Origin: Robiginitalea aurantiaca
GTDB taxonomy: Bacteria; Bacteroidota; Bacteroidia; Flavobacteriales; Flavobacteriaceae
Assembly: GCF_030380815.1 (NCBI RefSeq)
Contig: NZ_JAUDUY010000001.1
Coordinates: forward strand, 1 to 64,000
DNA length: 64,000 nucleotides
Direction of reading: 5' to 3'
The notes below the pieces were generated by a model that searched no databases, had not been told where the DNA came from, and saw only the letters and a list, made by a program, of their open reading frames with translations. Positions within the stretch are counted from its first letter, which is position 1, and each line of letters starts with the position of its first letter. This document shows, piece after piece, positions 1 through 7,409 of this stretch. The position numbers and the translations under genes were made by a program.

Positions 1-704
1 ATGTGCAAAGCATGACTGGCATCCGGAGCGACTTCAGCATAGGCGTGGGCGGCCTCCAGGGCCAATGCGGCGTGCTTGGGGTCGTCGTATGAATGGATGG
101 TATAGTGCAGGGCCCCGGGATGGCTGGGGTTTTCCGCCAAAATTCCCAGGGCTATTTTAGCGCCCTTTCCGTATAACTCCTCATCACGGCCATCGGGGAC
201 AGAGCCCAAAAGCGATAGTGCATAAAACGCGGCCACCTCGTGGTTGTCTGGGTATTTTTTGGACAGTCCCTCCATAAAGCCTGCGTAAGCTAAGTCCCGC
301 TCTTGTTTTTCAGTTTCGGATTGAAATAGAATCCCCACCGCTGCGATGAAATCCTGCTCCAGTTCCGTGGCGTTTTTTTCCAGGTCTATGGCGTCCAGTT
401 TTTTCAACACCTCCGCCCCTTCATCATAATCTTGTTCATGCCATAAGCTATGATTATAGGTCATGGCTTCCCCCCAATAGGCCATGGGCATTTGAGGGTC
501 CAGTTCCTGGGCCTCCCTGAACGCTTCCCGGGCATCCTGATATTCGAAAGAATGCAGCAAAAGCAGGCCTCTTTCGAACTGGGCAACTGCTTTGGAGTTT
601 CCGGTAACTTCCAGGTTTACCATTCCCAGAAATTCCGTTTTGGGAGTGTTTTGTTTGCATCCGATCAGTAGTATAAAGGCTAAAATGAAGGCGGCTGTTC
701 TCAT
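1..704 (-). CDS. TPR-type lipoprotein, N-terminal part (runs off the left edge)
   Basis: Reading the minus strand from the ATG at 704 gives 234 codons open to the window edge, so only the N-terminal part is present. The start MRTAAFILAFILLIGCK is a lipoprotein signal with a lipobox cysteine at residue 16, which predicts a lipid-anchored envelope protein. Helical repeat units follow, for example 'YQDAREAFREAQELDP', which has the spacing of a tetratricopeptide repeat. The last visible residues, ASHALH, match the start of the HALHMPSHIF-type motif that I recall from a family of bacterial TPR proteins. TPR proteins usually act as protein-interaction scaffolds; no specific partner can be named. 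The next gene upstream on the same strand starts beyond a 142-bp gap, so these two may or may not be co-transcribed. Confidence 0.8.
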   Translation of the reverse strand, partial: MRTAAFILAFILLIGCKQNTPKTEFLGMVNLEVTGNSKAVAQFERGLLLLHSFEYQDAREAFREAQELDPQMPMAYWGEAMTYNHSLWHEQDYDEGAEVLKKLDAIDLEKNATELEQDFIAAVGILFQSETEKQERDLAYAGFMEGLSKKYPDNHEVAAFYALSLLGSVPDGRDEELYGKGAKIALGILAENPSHPGALHYTIHSYDDPKHAALALEAAHAYAEVAPDASHALH

Positions 705-846
705 ATTTTTTTCAGGTTGGTAAGGAGGTGATTTGGTTTTAGGGGTGGGTATCCAAACTTAAAGATATGGAATTCTCGGTGGATAATTGAGCTGGTGAGG
801 GTTGTGCGCCGGGCCTGGGGTGTCAAGATAAATGGCATTCGACGTC

Positions 847-3345
847 CTACAGCTCTACCACCAAAGCTTCATCAGGAGGTAGAGTCCCCTGGCAAACTGC
901 AGGATGCAATGCTGCCAACGCTTCCAGGCTATTGACTTGCCTGAAATTGAGCCAGGCTCTGGTCTTCTTCACGGTTGTCATCAGGAAGGCAGAAGTTTCT
1001 TGTTCAAAACGATCCGGTCCCCATTCCTGAATTAGTTTTTGTATATGATCGGGTGCAAAGAAAAAAGCGCTCCTTTCCCTGATGATCCCTTCGTGGGCTT
1101 TCGTATGGAGCCAATGTGTGAGTCCCACATTATGGGTGAATTTCATGTTGGCTCCCAAACGGGTATGCAGGGCGGCCAGAACTTTCGAATTTCCGGACAT
1201 ATCGACTATTACGGTAGGGATGTCCGCATCAATGCTTGAAATCATATCATAGCTTAAACATTGGTCATAAATGCCCAATCCCTCCACCTTGGGCAGGTTG
1301 CGGTCAGAAGTAATCCCCATGAAGGTCGGGGCTTCTGCATCTGCATCCAGGGCATAGGCCAGGCCAATACTGGTTTTACTCGAAGCGCTCAGGATAATAA
1401 TTCTTTTAGCCCCGTGCCAATTTGCTTGCTTTAAGCTATCCCACAGGCAAAAGGAGGTCACCAGAAGCGGGAAAAATAACATCCGCTCCCGATCAAAGGC
1501 CGGGTTGTAGTTCTTTTCATTAAGAATCCTCTGATAGCTGTTATATCCTTTGGGCAATCTAGTGCGATGTGCAGCTCCATCTATAAAACGTCTTTCAGAG
1601 ATGCCTACAGGAGTCATTTTCACGTGCTTCGCGGGTGGGAAAAACCCAAACAACCGATCCCCAACAGGGATGCCCTCCGACCTTGAGGCTACGACCCGGG
1701 CAAAACCCCAAACGGGTATCACGCCCCAACGTGCAGCGTTTTCACCCCTGGAGGGAAAGAACTGCCAATACCCGACCATATCCGCCGCCACGGCATAGGT
1801 AATGTTATTGGCGGTATAGGCGAATTTTTCCACCTTCAGCAACACCTCTCCATTTTTCAGTTCCAATTCCGCGTCCGGGGTTTCTGAAATGCGGTTTTTA
1901 AAAAACACATCTTTGTTGACTTCGAGCTGCGGGTTTTTAATCGGAGTCCGGTTATTGGCATCCAACTCCCTCTGCAGCTGCTGCAGCTTGAGCATGGCCG
2001 GTAAGCTATACTTTCGCATCTTCTTTAAAATGGCACCTTTTTTGGCATCGGTTTTATCAACGCTTGTCAGCAATTTGCTATACCCGTCCAAACGATTCTT
2101 TCGCATCCAGGCGCGGAGGGTTTTATCCTGAGACCAAATAAATTGATTGACCATTTGAGCTTCCGTCATTGAAATCCAATCTGTATCGTGATTGGGCAAG
2201 GGAACTACCTGGCATAACCTGTTTTTGGTGTCCTCGTCTTTATAATTTGCTTCGACATAGGCAATGAAGGACGCGCTGAAAACAGGTTGATACGAGCGAA
2301 CCGTCTGGGGCGTTATTGTATTTCCCTGGAAAATCGTTTTAACAGCAGCATTTGAAATGGCCGATGCCGAACAATCTACATAAATGTGGTTTGGGGTAGT
2401 AGGTAATATCCCCTGATCCAGTACTATTTGCGTTTTTTCAATTCGCTGAACACGCCCAAGGCGAATAATGTTTTTAATTTCCTGTAATGCGGCCAGTTCC
2501 ATTGGACTGACCGTAGCCCCATGGAACATTGTAGGTCGAACCGTTTTGTCAAGTCGCAAAAGCACGCCTGCATCCTCTAAATTTTCGAAGATCTCCCCAG
2601 CAGTATTTGCTTTGGAAATTGCCTCAGACTGATTGGCCATAGCCCCGAAAGTGGTGTCGAAAAACTCCTCTGCAGGTTGAATGTTTTGTCGATTGATCAG
2701 CCATGCGTCCCGGGAAACGATCCAGGTAATCCGATCCGGACTTACTTTGTTCTCCAGCAACCACAGGCAGGCATCAATACCTGTTTTACCTCCGCCGATG
2801 ATGACATATTCGGCTGAATCAGTGGCTGTATTGGGTAACTCGTTTATGGGTATAAAAACAGTTCCTTTGGCCACTTCAAAATTTGGGGTGTGCGTGGCCG
2901 GAACACTTGTTTTTAAATAGGTGCAGTCCACTATTTTCTTATGGACTTTTACCTCATATTCTTCTCCCGTAGTCTCAGATTCAAATTTGCAATTCCCCAA
3001 ATAATTACAGGAAGGAAAATACTCCACCCGCCCTGACGGCAGGAAGGTATCGCGCATCACTGCTTCAAAATACGTGCTCACTTCAGTCCCTGAGGCTAAA
3101 CTGAGTAGTCCTTTATTCAGTCCCGTGGTATCTTTTTGACCATTACTCAATTCTTTGGAGCTCACCCCATAGAACTGACTGGGCTGGTGCAGGCTTACAA
3201 AGGGATAGGCTACGTTCCAATGGCCGCCGGGTTTGGCATAACGATCAACCATAAGTATCCGCGCATCGGTTTCACTGAGTAGGGTGTCTGCGAAGGCCAT
3301 GCCAACGGCTCCACTGCCAATAATTAAATAGTCCGTTTCGAGCAT
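847..3345 (-). CDS. FAD/NAD(P)-binding oxidoreductase fused to DUF2855 (MDR-like) domain
   Basis: This 832-residue protein has two halves. The N-terminal half (about 1-470) opens with a dinucleotide-binding GSGAVG motif at residues 10-15 and has a second Rossmann motif, GGGKTG, at residues 184-189. This is the layout of flavin-dependent monooxygenase or oxidoreductase proteins that bind FAD and NAD(P)H. The C-terminal half (from about 485) carries DUF2855 hallmarks: TANNITYA, a YWQFFP segment, GDRLFGFFP, and a later glycine/serine-rich Rossmann-like stretch (IIILSASSKTSIG). DUF2855 proteins resemble medium-chain dehydrogenases but their substrates are unknown. I see no signal peptide, so it is probably cytoplasmic. 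The start is the ATG at 3345, only four residues before the first Rossmann strand. The reaction catalysed is not evident from sequence. Confidence 0.85.
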   Translation of the reverse strand: MLETDYLIIGSGAVGMAFADTLLSETDARILMVDRYAKPGGHWNVAYPFVSLHQPSQFYGVSSKELSNGQKDTTGLNKGLLSLASGTEVSTYFEAVMRDTFLPSGRVEYFPSCNYLGNCKFESETTGEEYEVKVHKKIVDCTYLKTSVPATHTPNFEVAKGTVFIPINELPNTATDSAEYVIIGGGKTGIDACLWLLENKVSPDRITWIVSRDAWLINRQNIQPAEEFFDTTFGAMANQSEAISKANTAGEIFENLEDAGVLLRLDKTVRPTMFHGATVSPMELAALQEIKNIIRLGRVQRIEKTQIVLDQGILPTTPNHIYVDCSASAISNAAVKTIFQGNTITPQTVRSYQPVFSASFIAYVEANYKDEDTKNRLCQVVPLPNHDTDWISMTEAQMVNQFIWSQDKTLRAWMRKNRLDGYSKLLTSVDKTDAKKGAILKKMRKYSLPAMLKLQQLQRELDANNRTPIKNPQLEVNKDVFFKNRISETPDAELELKNGEVLLKVEKFAYTANNITYAVAADMVGYWQFFPSRGENAARWGVIPVWGFARVVASRSEGIPVGDRLFGFFPPAKHVKMTPVGISERRFIDGAAHRTRLPKGYNSYQRILNEKNYNPAFDRERMLFFPLLVTSFCLWDSLKQANWHGAKRIIILSASSKTSIGLAYALDADAEAPTFMGITSDRNLPKVEGLGIYDQCLSYDMISSIDADIPTVIVDMSGNSKVLAALHTRLGANMKFTHNVGLTHWLHTKAHEGIIRERSAFFFAPDHIQKLIQEWGPDRFEQETSAFLMTTVKKTRAWLNFRQVNSLEALAALHPAVCQGTLPPDEALVVEL

Positions 3346-3473
3346 TGAAGCGTTTTTAAATCCATTAGAAAAGCATTCACTGGAATTGCTTAATATACCA
3401 AGAATAGAAGAAATGTTCCCTACTGTGCCTGGTTATAATATTCGGATCGTGACTAAGAATTCAGGGGTTAGTG

Positions 3474-3674
3474 TTATAAAAGGGGGGTGTCCTCAACTCC
3501 ACTTAATGATAGGTGCAAAGCAGATACTATTTTTTTCCAATAAACACCAGGCTTTGGGGAATATGACTTTCCAATCACCACCAGTGCAATCTCACCAATG
3601 GCATATCTGGAATACTGAAAGAACTTGTTTTCTTTGGCGAGTTGTTTTCGGATTCGATTGAAGAAGCGTGGCAT
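3474..3674 (-). pseudogene. Truncated DUF6090-family paralogue (fragment)
   Basis: The 66-residue minus-strand reading frame begins MPRFFNRIRKQLAKENKFF and continues YAIGEIALVVIGK. This aligns residue for residue with the N-terminus of the intact DUF6090 gene at 3847 (MINFFRKIRRQ..., YAVGEIFLVMVGI). The similarity stops abruptly at about position 3567, in the middle of the expected membrane helix. The remaining 30 residues are unrelated to the family and run to a stop. A full-length member has about 250 residues, so this is most likely the stump of a gene broken by a deletion or rearrangement. It lies in inverted orientation to the intact copy, with the two N-termini facing each other across about 170 bp. 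It could still be expressed as a short membrane peptide, but I consider that unlikely. Confidence 0.6.
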
Positions 3675-3846
3675 GGTTGGGTTGGCCGTTACTCTTTCAA
3701 AGTACGAAAAAGGAAATTATAATCTGAAAAGCACTTACAGCCTGAATCCTGACCTATGGAGTCGTGTTAATTGTTAAATCCCTTGTCAGATTGAGGGTGC
3801 CAGGGGTTTTATATGTTGTACCTTCTGAGAAACTAAAACCTTTCTC

Positions 3847-4596
3847 ATGATCAACTTCTTTCGCAAAATCCGCAGGCAATTCGCCGATCAAAACAAACCT
3901 CTAAAATACCTCCGCTATGCTGTGGGCGAAATTTTTCTCGTTATGGTCGGTATCCTTTTGGCATTACAAGTAAATAACTGGAATGAGGGGCGGAAAGGCC
4001 AAATCGAATTAAGGAATATATTTCAAAGCATTGTAGATGACATCAAGCAGAATCAGTATTTTCTCGAGCAAGACAGGAAATTTTATGTTGAAGAAAATAA
4101 AAGGATAAAAGCTTTTTTAAATCATGACGACTACACTGGATTTAACCGTGACAGTCTCGAAAATGGCCTGGAAACTGAAGTAATGAAGTCTTCTTGGCGA
4201 GGGGCTGGTTACCAAAACCTTAGGCAATCTGGAATTACTGAATATGGAAAATATACAGCTGTTGTAGAATACATAACTTACTACTATGAAAACACAATTT
4301 TCTGGCAAAAGGATTATGAAATAAGATTAGAAAAAAGGATGCATAAATCAGATGAATTTTGGCGTTATGAACAGGACTCTTATGAATTTAATTATGTAAA
4401 AGGACTCCGTACGCTTCAAAATGATGAAACCGCCACCGTGATTTTAAATAGGCTTCTGAAATCTCCAATACCGAGGAATATTTTAAAGATAGCTTATCGA
4501 AGTCAGGAAAATCAAATACAACGTTATGATCAGTTGGAAGAAATGCATAATGGAATATTAGAAGCAATAGAAGATGTGCTTAAAGAAGATGGTTAA
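3847..4596 (+). CDS. DUF6090 family membrane-anchored protein
   Basis: This 249-residue protein starts with a basic amphipathic stretch (FFRKIRRQ) followed by a single hydrophobic helix at roughly residues 25-43 (YAVGEIFLVMVGILLAL). It then has the conserved QVNNWNE, which I associate with the DUF6090 family common in Flavobacteriia. The rest is charged and helical, with many E, K, Y and N residues, and probably lies outside the membrane as a coiled or helical bundle. The function of the family is unknown. The gene is visibly richer in A+T than the housekeeping genes around it and sits between a truncated paralogue and a tRNA with a duplicated 3' end. This suggests an accessory patch acquired or rearranged separately. 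The ATG at 3847 is fixed by the family-typical first residues. Confidence 0.8.
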   Translation: MINFFRKIRRQFADQNKPLKYLRYAVGEIFLVMVGILLALQVNNWNEGRKGQIELRNIFQSIVDDIKQNQYFLEQDRKFYVEENKRIKAFLNHDDYTGFNRDSLENGLETEVMKSSWRGAGYQNLRQSGITEYGKYTAVVEYITYYYENTIFWQKDYEIRLEKRMHKSDEFWRYEQDSYEFNYVKGLRTLQNDETATVILNRLLKSPIPRNILKIAYRSQENQIQRYDQLEEMHNGILEAIEDVLKEDG

Positions 4597-4810
4597 ATCA
4601 GAATTTGTGGAATACGCAGAACAGGAATTGTTGAAATGTCAACGCTACAAGCAGATATGCCAGCGAGCCACCAATCCAACTATTAAAAGCAAGGCTTTCT
4701 TCGCCTGGTGCATTAAAAGGTTTCAGCTACAGCAGATCCACATCTACTCACCTGAACAGATGACTCCGTTCAACCGGTACAGCATGAGTGAGGCGGTTGG
4801 GTTTTTCTGA
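4574..4810 (+). CDS. Possible small hypothetical protein overlapping the DUF6090 gene
   Basis: A 78-codon frame overlaps the last 23 bases of the DUF6090 gene in another phase. A second ATG at 4589 would shorten it to 73 residues. The product is basic and rather hydrophilic (YAEQELLKCQRYKQICQRA) with no signal peptide or membrane helix, and I recognise no family. In favour of a real gene are its position immediately behind another gene on the same strand and an unbroken frame. Against it are its short length, its place in a degenerate, AT-rich patch and the absence of any motif. It could be the decayed tail of a former accessory gene. Confidence 0.3.
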   Translation: MCLKKMVKSEFVEYAEQELLKCQRYKQICQRATNPTIKSKAFFAWCIKRFQLQQIHIYSPEQMTPFNRYSMSEAVGFF

Positions 4811-5130
4811 AGCTATATGTTTCCGACACTCTCGGCCTACCCCTGAGCAAGACCCCCCCGGTCGATGTCTTTTTTTTGGGTGCCCCCTTTGATATATAGT
4901 TTTTGGATTTAAAAGCACCCTTACGTGCACCCTATAAAAACAAAACCCCATAAACATTGGATGTCTACGAGGTTTTATGTGGTCCCACCTGGGTTGCTTT
5001 CTCCTGCGTCGAAAGCGACCAGAGAAGGCCCGCTCCTGCAAATAGAAACAGAGCACTTCGCTGGCGCGAAGCGCGTTTTTCCATCCCCGTCCGAAACCTC
5101 AAGCAAGCTTGGGTTTTTTCCGGGAATGAA
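4811..5130. other. Gene-free stretch holding a tRNA 3'-end duplication and small hairpins
   Basis: I see no credible coding region here. The short frames across it have no recognisable content. It contains a 17-bp copy of the neighbouring tRNA 3' end (4977-4993) and repeated GCACCC words near 4913-4932. There is also a small inverted repeat around 5057-5072 (CTTCG...CGAAG) and a CAAG/CTTG hairpin near 5096-5114 followed by six T, which could act as a weak plus-strand terminator. The composition looks like the scar of a deleted or excised element next to a tRNA. Confidence 0.45.
4977..4993 (+). repeat. Direct repeat copy 1: duplicate of the tRNA(CAT) 3' end (att-like)
   Basis: The 17 bases ATGTGGTCCCACCTGGG at 4977-4993 are identical to 5166-5182. 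The second copy spans the acceptor arm and the start of the T-arm of the tRNA gene. Integrative elements that use tyrosine recombinases usually regenerate a tRNA 3' end at one border and leave such a copy at the other. The two copies are only 189 bp apart, so if this was an att pair almost all of the element is gone. Confidence 0.55.
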
Positions 5131-5158
5131 AAAACCCACGCCGGAAGGCGTGGGTTTT
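5131..5158 (-). terminator. Rho-independent terminator downstream of the tRNA
   Basis: There is a perfect 12-bp stem, AAAACCCACGCC paired with GGCGTGGGTTTT, around a GGAA tetraloop. On the minus strand it is followed by a run of T, as expected for intrinsic termination of the tRNA transcript, whose 3' end is at 5169. The symmetry means it could also stop plus-strand transcription. Confidence 0.85.
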
Positions 5159-5165
5159 CTGAGTG

Positions 5166-5182
5166 ATGTGGTCCCACCTGGG
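5166..5182 (+). repeat. Direct repeat copy 2, inside the tRNA(CAT) 3' end
   Basis: This is the second copy of the 17-bp repeat, covering the acceptor 3' strand and the discriminator base of the tRNA gene. It is the natural position for an attachment site within a tRNA. Confidence 0.55.
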
Positions 5183-5242
5183 CTCGAACCAGGGACCCCC
5201 TGATTATGAGTCAGGTGCTCTAACCAGCTGAGCTATAGGACC
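5169..5242 (-). tRNA. tRNA with CAT anticodon (elongator Met or lysidine-type Ile2)
   Basis: The minus strand folds as a complete cloverleaf of 74 nt. The acceptor pairs GGTCCTA with TGGGACC, the D-arm contains AGCTCAGCTGGTTAGAGC, and the anticodon stem CCTGA/TCAGG closes the loop CTCATAA with anticodon CAT. The T-arm contains GGTTCGAGCC. The discriminator is A, and the bases after it read CAC, so the terminal CCA is not encoded and must be added enzymatically. It is not an initiator: the first acceptor pair is a normal G-C and the anticodon stem lacks three G-C pairs. CAT elongator tRNAs read either AUG (Met) or, after lysidine modification, AUA (Ile), and I cannot decide between these by eye. 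Confidence 0.92.
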
Positions 5243-5340
5243 GTTATTTAGGCTGGTATTCAGTATGTCGATGCTTTTGATCATCCAAAAGCGTCTGCAA
5301 TATTAAAACTATTTTTCGGAGGCCGCAACTGCCGGCGTGC

Positions 5341-5748
5341 CTATTCCGAAGGGACTTCCTGACAAAGTTCAACCAATACCCCATTTGAGGTTTTCGGGTG
5401 GAGAAAAGCCACAAGCTTATTGTCCGCACCTTTTTTGGGGGATTCGTTTAAAACGATAAACCCTTCTTCCTTCAGACGGGCGATTTCCGCATGAATATCC
5501 TCCACGTCAAAAGCAATATGGTGTATCCCCTCTCCCTTTTTATCCAAATATTTGGCAATCGGGCTGTCCTCACGGGTCGCTTCCAGGAGTTCAATCTTGT
5601 TCGGTCCCGATTTAAAAAACGAGGTTCGCACCCCTTCGCTGCCAACTTCTTCCGTTTTATACGGAGGGGTCCCAAACAACTTTTCAAATAACGCATTTGA
5701 GGCGTTCAGGTCATTGACGGCAATCCCAATATGTTCAATTTTTCGCAT
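5341..5748 (-). CDS. mce: Methylmalonyl-CoA epimerase
   Basis: This 135-residue protein of the glyoxalase/VOC fold interconverts the (R) and (S) forms of methylmalonyl-CoA, linking propionyl-CoA metabolism to succinyl-CoA. The first repeat starts RKIEHIGIAVNDL, with the metal-ligand histidine in HIGIAV. The second has GIHHIAFDVEDI and ends in VLVELCQE, which holds the ligand glutamate. The length is normal for the family. The frame stays open to 5874, but those extra 42 codons would overlap the divergent rbfA gene and resemble nothing in the family, so I start at the ATG at 5748. The 50 bp between the two starts must hold both promoters. Cofactor type (usually Co or similar) is family knowledge. 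Confidence 0.92.
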   Translation of the reverse strand: MRKIEHIGIAVNDLNASNALFEKLFGTPPYKTEEVGSEGVRTSFFKSGPNKIELLEATREDSPIAKYLDKKGEGIHHIAFDVEDIHAEIARLKEEGFIVLNESPKKGADNKLVAFLHPKTSNGVLVELCQEVPSE

Positions 5749-5798
5749 TCTCCCGTGTTCTCCTGCGAAATTACACACTTTGTCTGTATTTTTACCCC

Positions 5799-6191
5799 AT
5801 GGAGAGTCAACGACAGAAAAAAATAGCTGGACTTTTACAGCAGGATCTGGCTGAGATTTTACAGCGCCTGGCAACGGATGGGGGGCTAAAGGGTGTCATC
5901 CTCTCGGTCTCCAAGGTCCATGTGGCCCCGGACCTTTCGAATGCCCGGGTGTATGTGAGCATCTTTCCCCCCAAAGAGGCGGCCCCGCTGATGAAGGGCA
6001 TTCAGGCTGATAAGGTCGTTATCCGGCACGAACTCGCCCAGCGTACCAAACACCAACTCAGACGAGTCCCTGAGCTTCTTTTTTTCCTGGATGATTCCCT
6101 GGACTATATCGAAAACATTGAGAAATCCCTGAAGGACGGAGAAGACCCCATAGAAAATCCGGACTTGCTGGATCGCCGTAAAAAGTCCTGA
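5799..6191 (+). CDS. rbfA: Ribosome-binding factor A
   Basis: This 130-residue protein binds the 30S subunit during late maturation, near the 5' helix of 16S rRNA. The sequence opens with the typical RQKKIAGLLQQDLAEILQR helix. It then shows the KH-like core (VILSVSKVHVAPDLSNARVYVS) and ends with RRVPELLFFLDDSLDYIENIE, where the conserved RxxPxLxFxxDxS motif is plain. The C-terminal acidic/basic tail is of usual length. Its stop at 6191 is two bases before the GTG of the permease gene, so the two are almost certainly co-transcribed, an arrangement I recall as common in Flavobacteriia. Confidence 0.95.
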   Translation: MESQRQKKIAGLLQQDLAEILQRLATDGGLKGVILSVSKVHVAPDLSNARVYVSIFPPKEAAPLMKGIQADKVVIRHELAQRTKHQLRRVPELLFFLDDSLDYIENIEKSLKDGEDPIENPDLLDRRKKS

Positions 6192-6193
6192 GG

Positions 6194-7405
6194 GTGAGAT
6201 TTCCACTCTACATCGCCAAAAGATACCTCCGCTCAAAAAGCAGTCAGAACGCCGTTAATATAATCAACATGGTCACCTTTGCGGTGATCGTGATTGGATC
6301 GGCTGCACTCTTCATCGTCCTTTCAGGGTTTTCGGGCTTAAAATCTTTCAGCGTATCCTTTAGCAATACCTTCGATCCGGATCTCAAGGCCCTTCCCGCA
6401 AACGGCAAAATATACACCTTCCCCCCTTCCACAGCCGAAGCCCTGAACGCGCTTCCGGAAATTGCGTCCCTCTCTGCCGAACTGGAAGAACGGGTGTACC
6501 TCACCCACAACCAGAAAAGCAGTATTGCCTATATCAAAGGAGTGGACAGTGCCTATACGCTGACCACGGGAATCGATAGCGCCCTATTTACCGGACAGTG
6601 GGACCTGATCGGACAGCAAACCGTTACAGGCATCGGGATGGCAAACCTGCTAAGCCTTAGTGTACAGGATTACCGCAGCCCCCTGATCGTCCTTGCCCCA
6701 AAACCCGGGAAAGGCGGGCTGGGAAGCGGCGGGTTAGGTGAAAAACCCTATAACCAGCTTTCCCTTGTGCTCAGCGGGGTCTATCAACTGGAAAAAAACC
6801 TCGATCAGAAATACGTCTTTGCCGAATTGCCCCTGGTACAGGCATTGCTCGAAAGGGACTATGAACAGGTGTCTGCCGTTAATTTCAAACTGGCCCCGGG
6901 CGTTGATGAAAATAGCGCACGAGAGGCGATCGAAAAAATCATGGGCCCGGACATCGTGCTTAAAAACCGGCGGCAGCTCAACCAGACCTTGTATCGCATG
7001 CTCAATACGGAGAACCTGGCCACATACCTCATCTTTACCCTCGTGCTTATCATTGCGCTCTTTAATGTGGTGGGTGCCATTATCATGATGGTCCTGGACA
7101 AACAAAAACACTCGCGCACCCTGTATTCCCTAGGGCTAACCTTAAAAGACCTGAGGCGAATCTATTTTGTGCAGGGCGTTCTGGTTACAAGTGCGGGAGG
7201 GTTTATCGGCCTGGTCATCGGCAGTATCCTTATTCTTTCGCAGCAGTATTTTGGGTGGCTGATGATCACCCCATCCCTGGCGTACCCTGTGGAATTTCAA
7301 CTGCTGAATATCCTTCTCGTTCTGGGAACCATCATCGTCCTGGGAGTTATTGCGGCAAAAATCGCCAGCAATCGGATCAATTACAAGCTCCTCAAGGCAG
7401 GGTAG
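6194..7405 (+). CDS. FtsX/LolE-type ABC transporter permease
   Basis: This 403-residue inner-membrane protein has the architecture of the LolC/LolE and MacB permeases. A cytoplasmic start (FPLYIAKRYLRSKSSQNAVNII) is followed by a first membrane helix at about 25-47. A long periplasmic domain runs to about 270, and three more helices form the FtsX domain (TYLIFTLVLIIALFNVVGAI and two later ones). It probably works with a separate ATPase in lipoprotein release or another envelope task. No ATPase gene is adjacent, so the substrate is inferred from the family only. The start is the GTG at 6194, because the family-conserved first residues begin exactly there. It follows the rbfA stop by two bases. 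Confidence 0.88.
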   Translation: MRFPLYIAKRYLRSKSSQNAVNIINMVTFAVIVIGSAALFIVLSGFSGLKSFSVSFSNTFDPDLKALPANGKIYTFPPSTAEALNALPEIASLSAELEERVYLTHNQKSSIAYIKGVDSAYTLTTGIDSALFTGQWDLIGQQTVTGIGMANLLSLSVQDYRSPLIVLAPKPGKGGLGSGGLGEKPYNQLSLVLSGVYQLEKNLDQKYVFAELPLVQALLERDYEQVSAVNFKLAPGVDENSAREAIEKIMGPDIVLKNRRQLNQTLYRMLNTENLATYLIFTLVLIIALFNVVGAIIMMVLDKQKHSRTLYSLGLTLKDLRRIYFVQGVLVTSAGGFIGLVIGSILILSQQYFGWLMITPSLAYPVEFQLLNILLVLGTIIVLGVIAAKIASNRINYKLLKAG

Positions 7406-7409
7406 GCTT

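Noticed and set aside
3386-3661. A 91-codon plus-strand frame opposite the DUF6090 fragment
   Set aside because: It covers the degenerate paralogue on the opposite strand and shows no family pattern.
4977-5060. A second, degenerate tRNA gene behind the tRNA(CAT) gene
   Set aside because: Only the 17-bp acceptor segment is duplicated; no D-arm or anticodon arm can be folded in the adjoining sequence.
5749-5874. N-terminal extension of mce by 42 codons
   Set aside because: It would overlap the start of rbfA and add residues not found in epimerases; the ATG at 5748 fits the family exactly.
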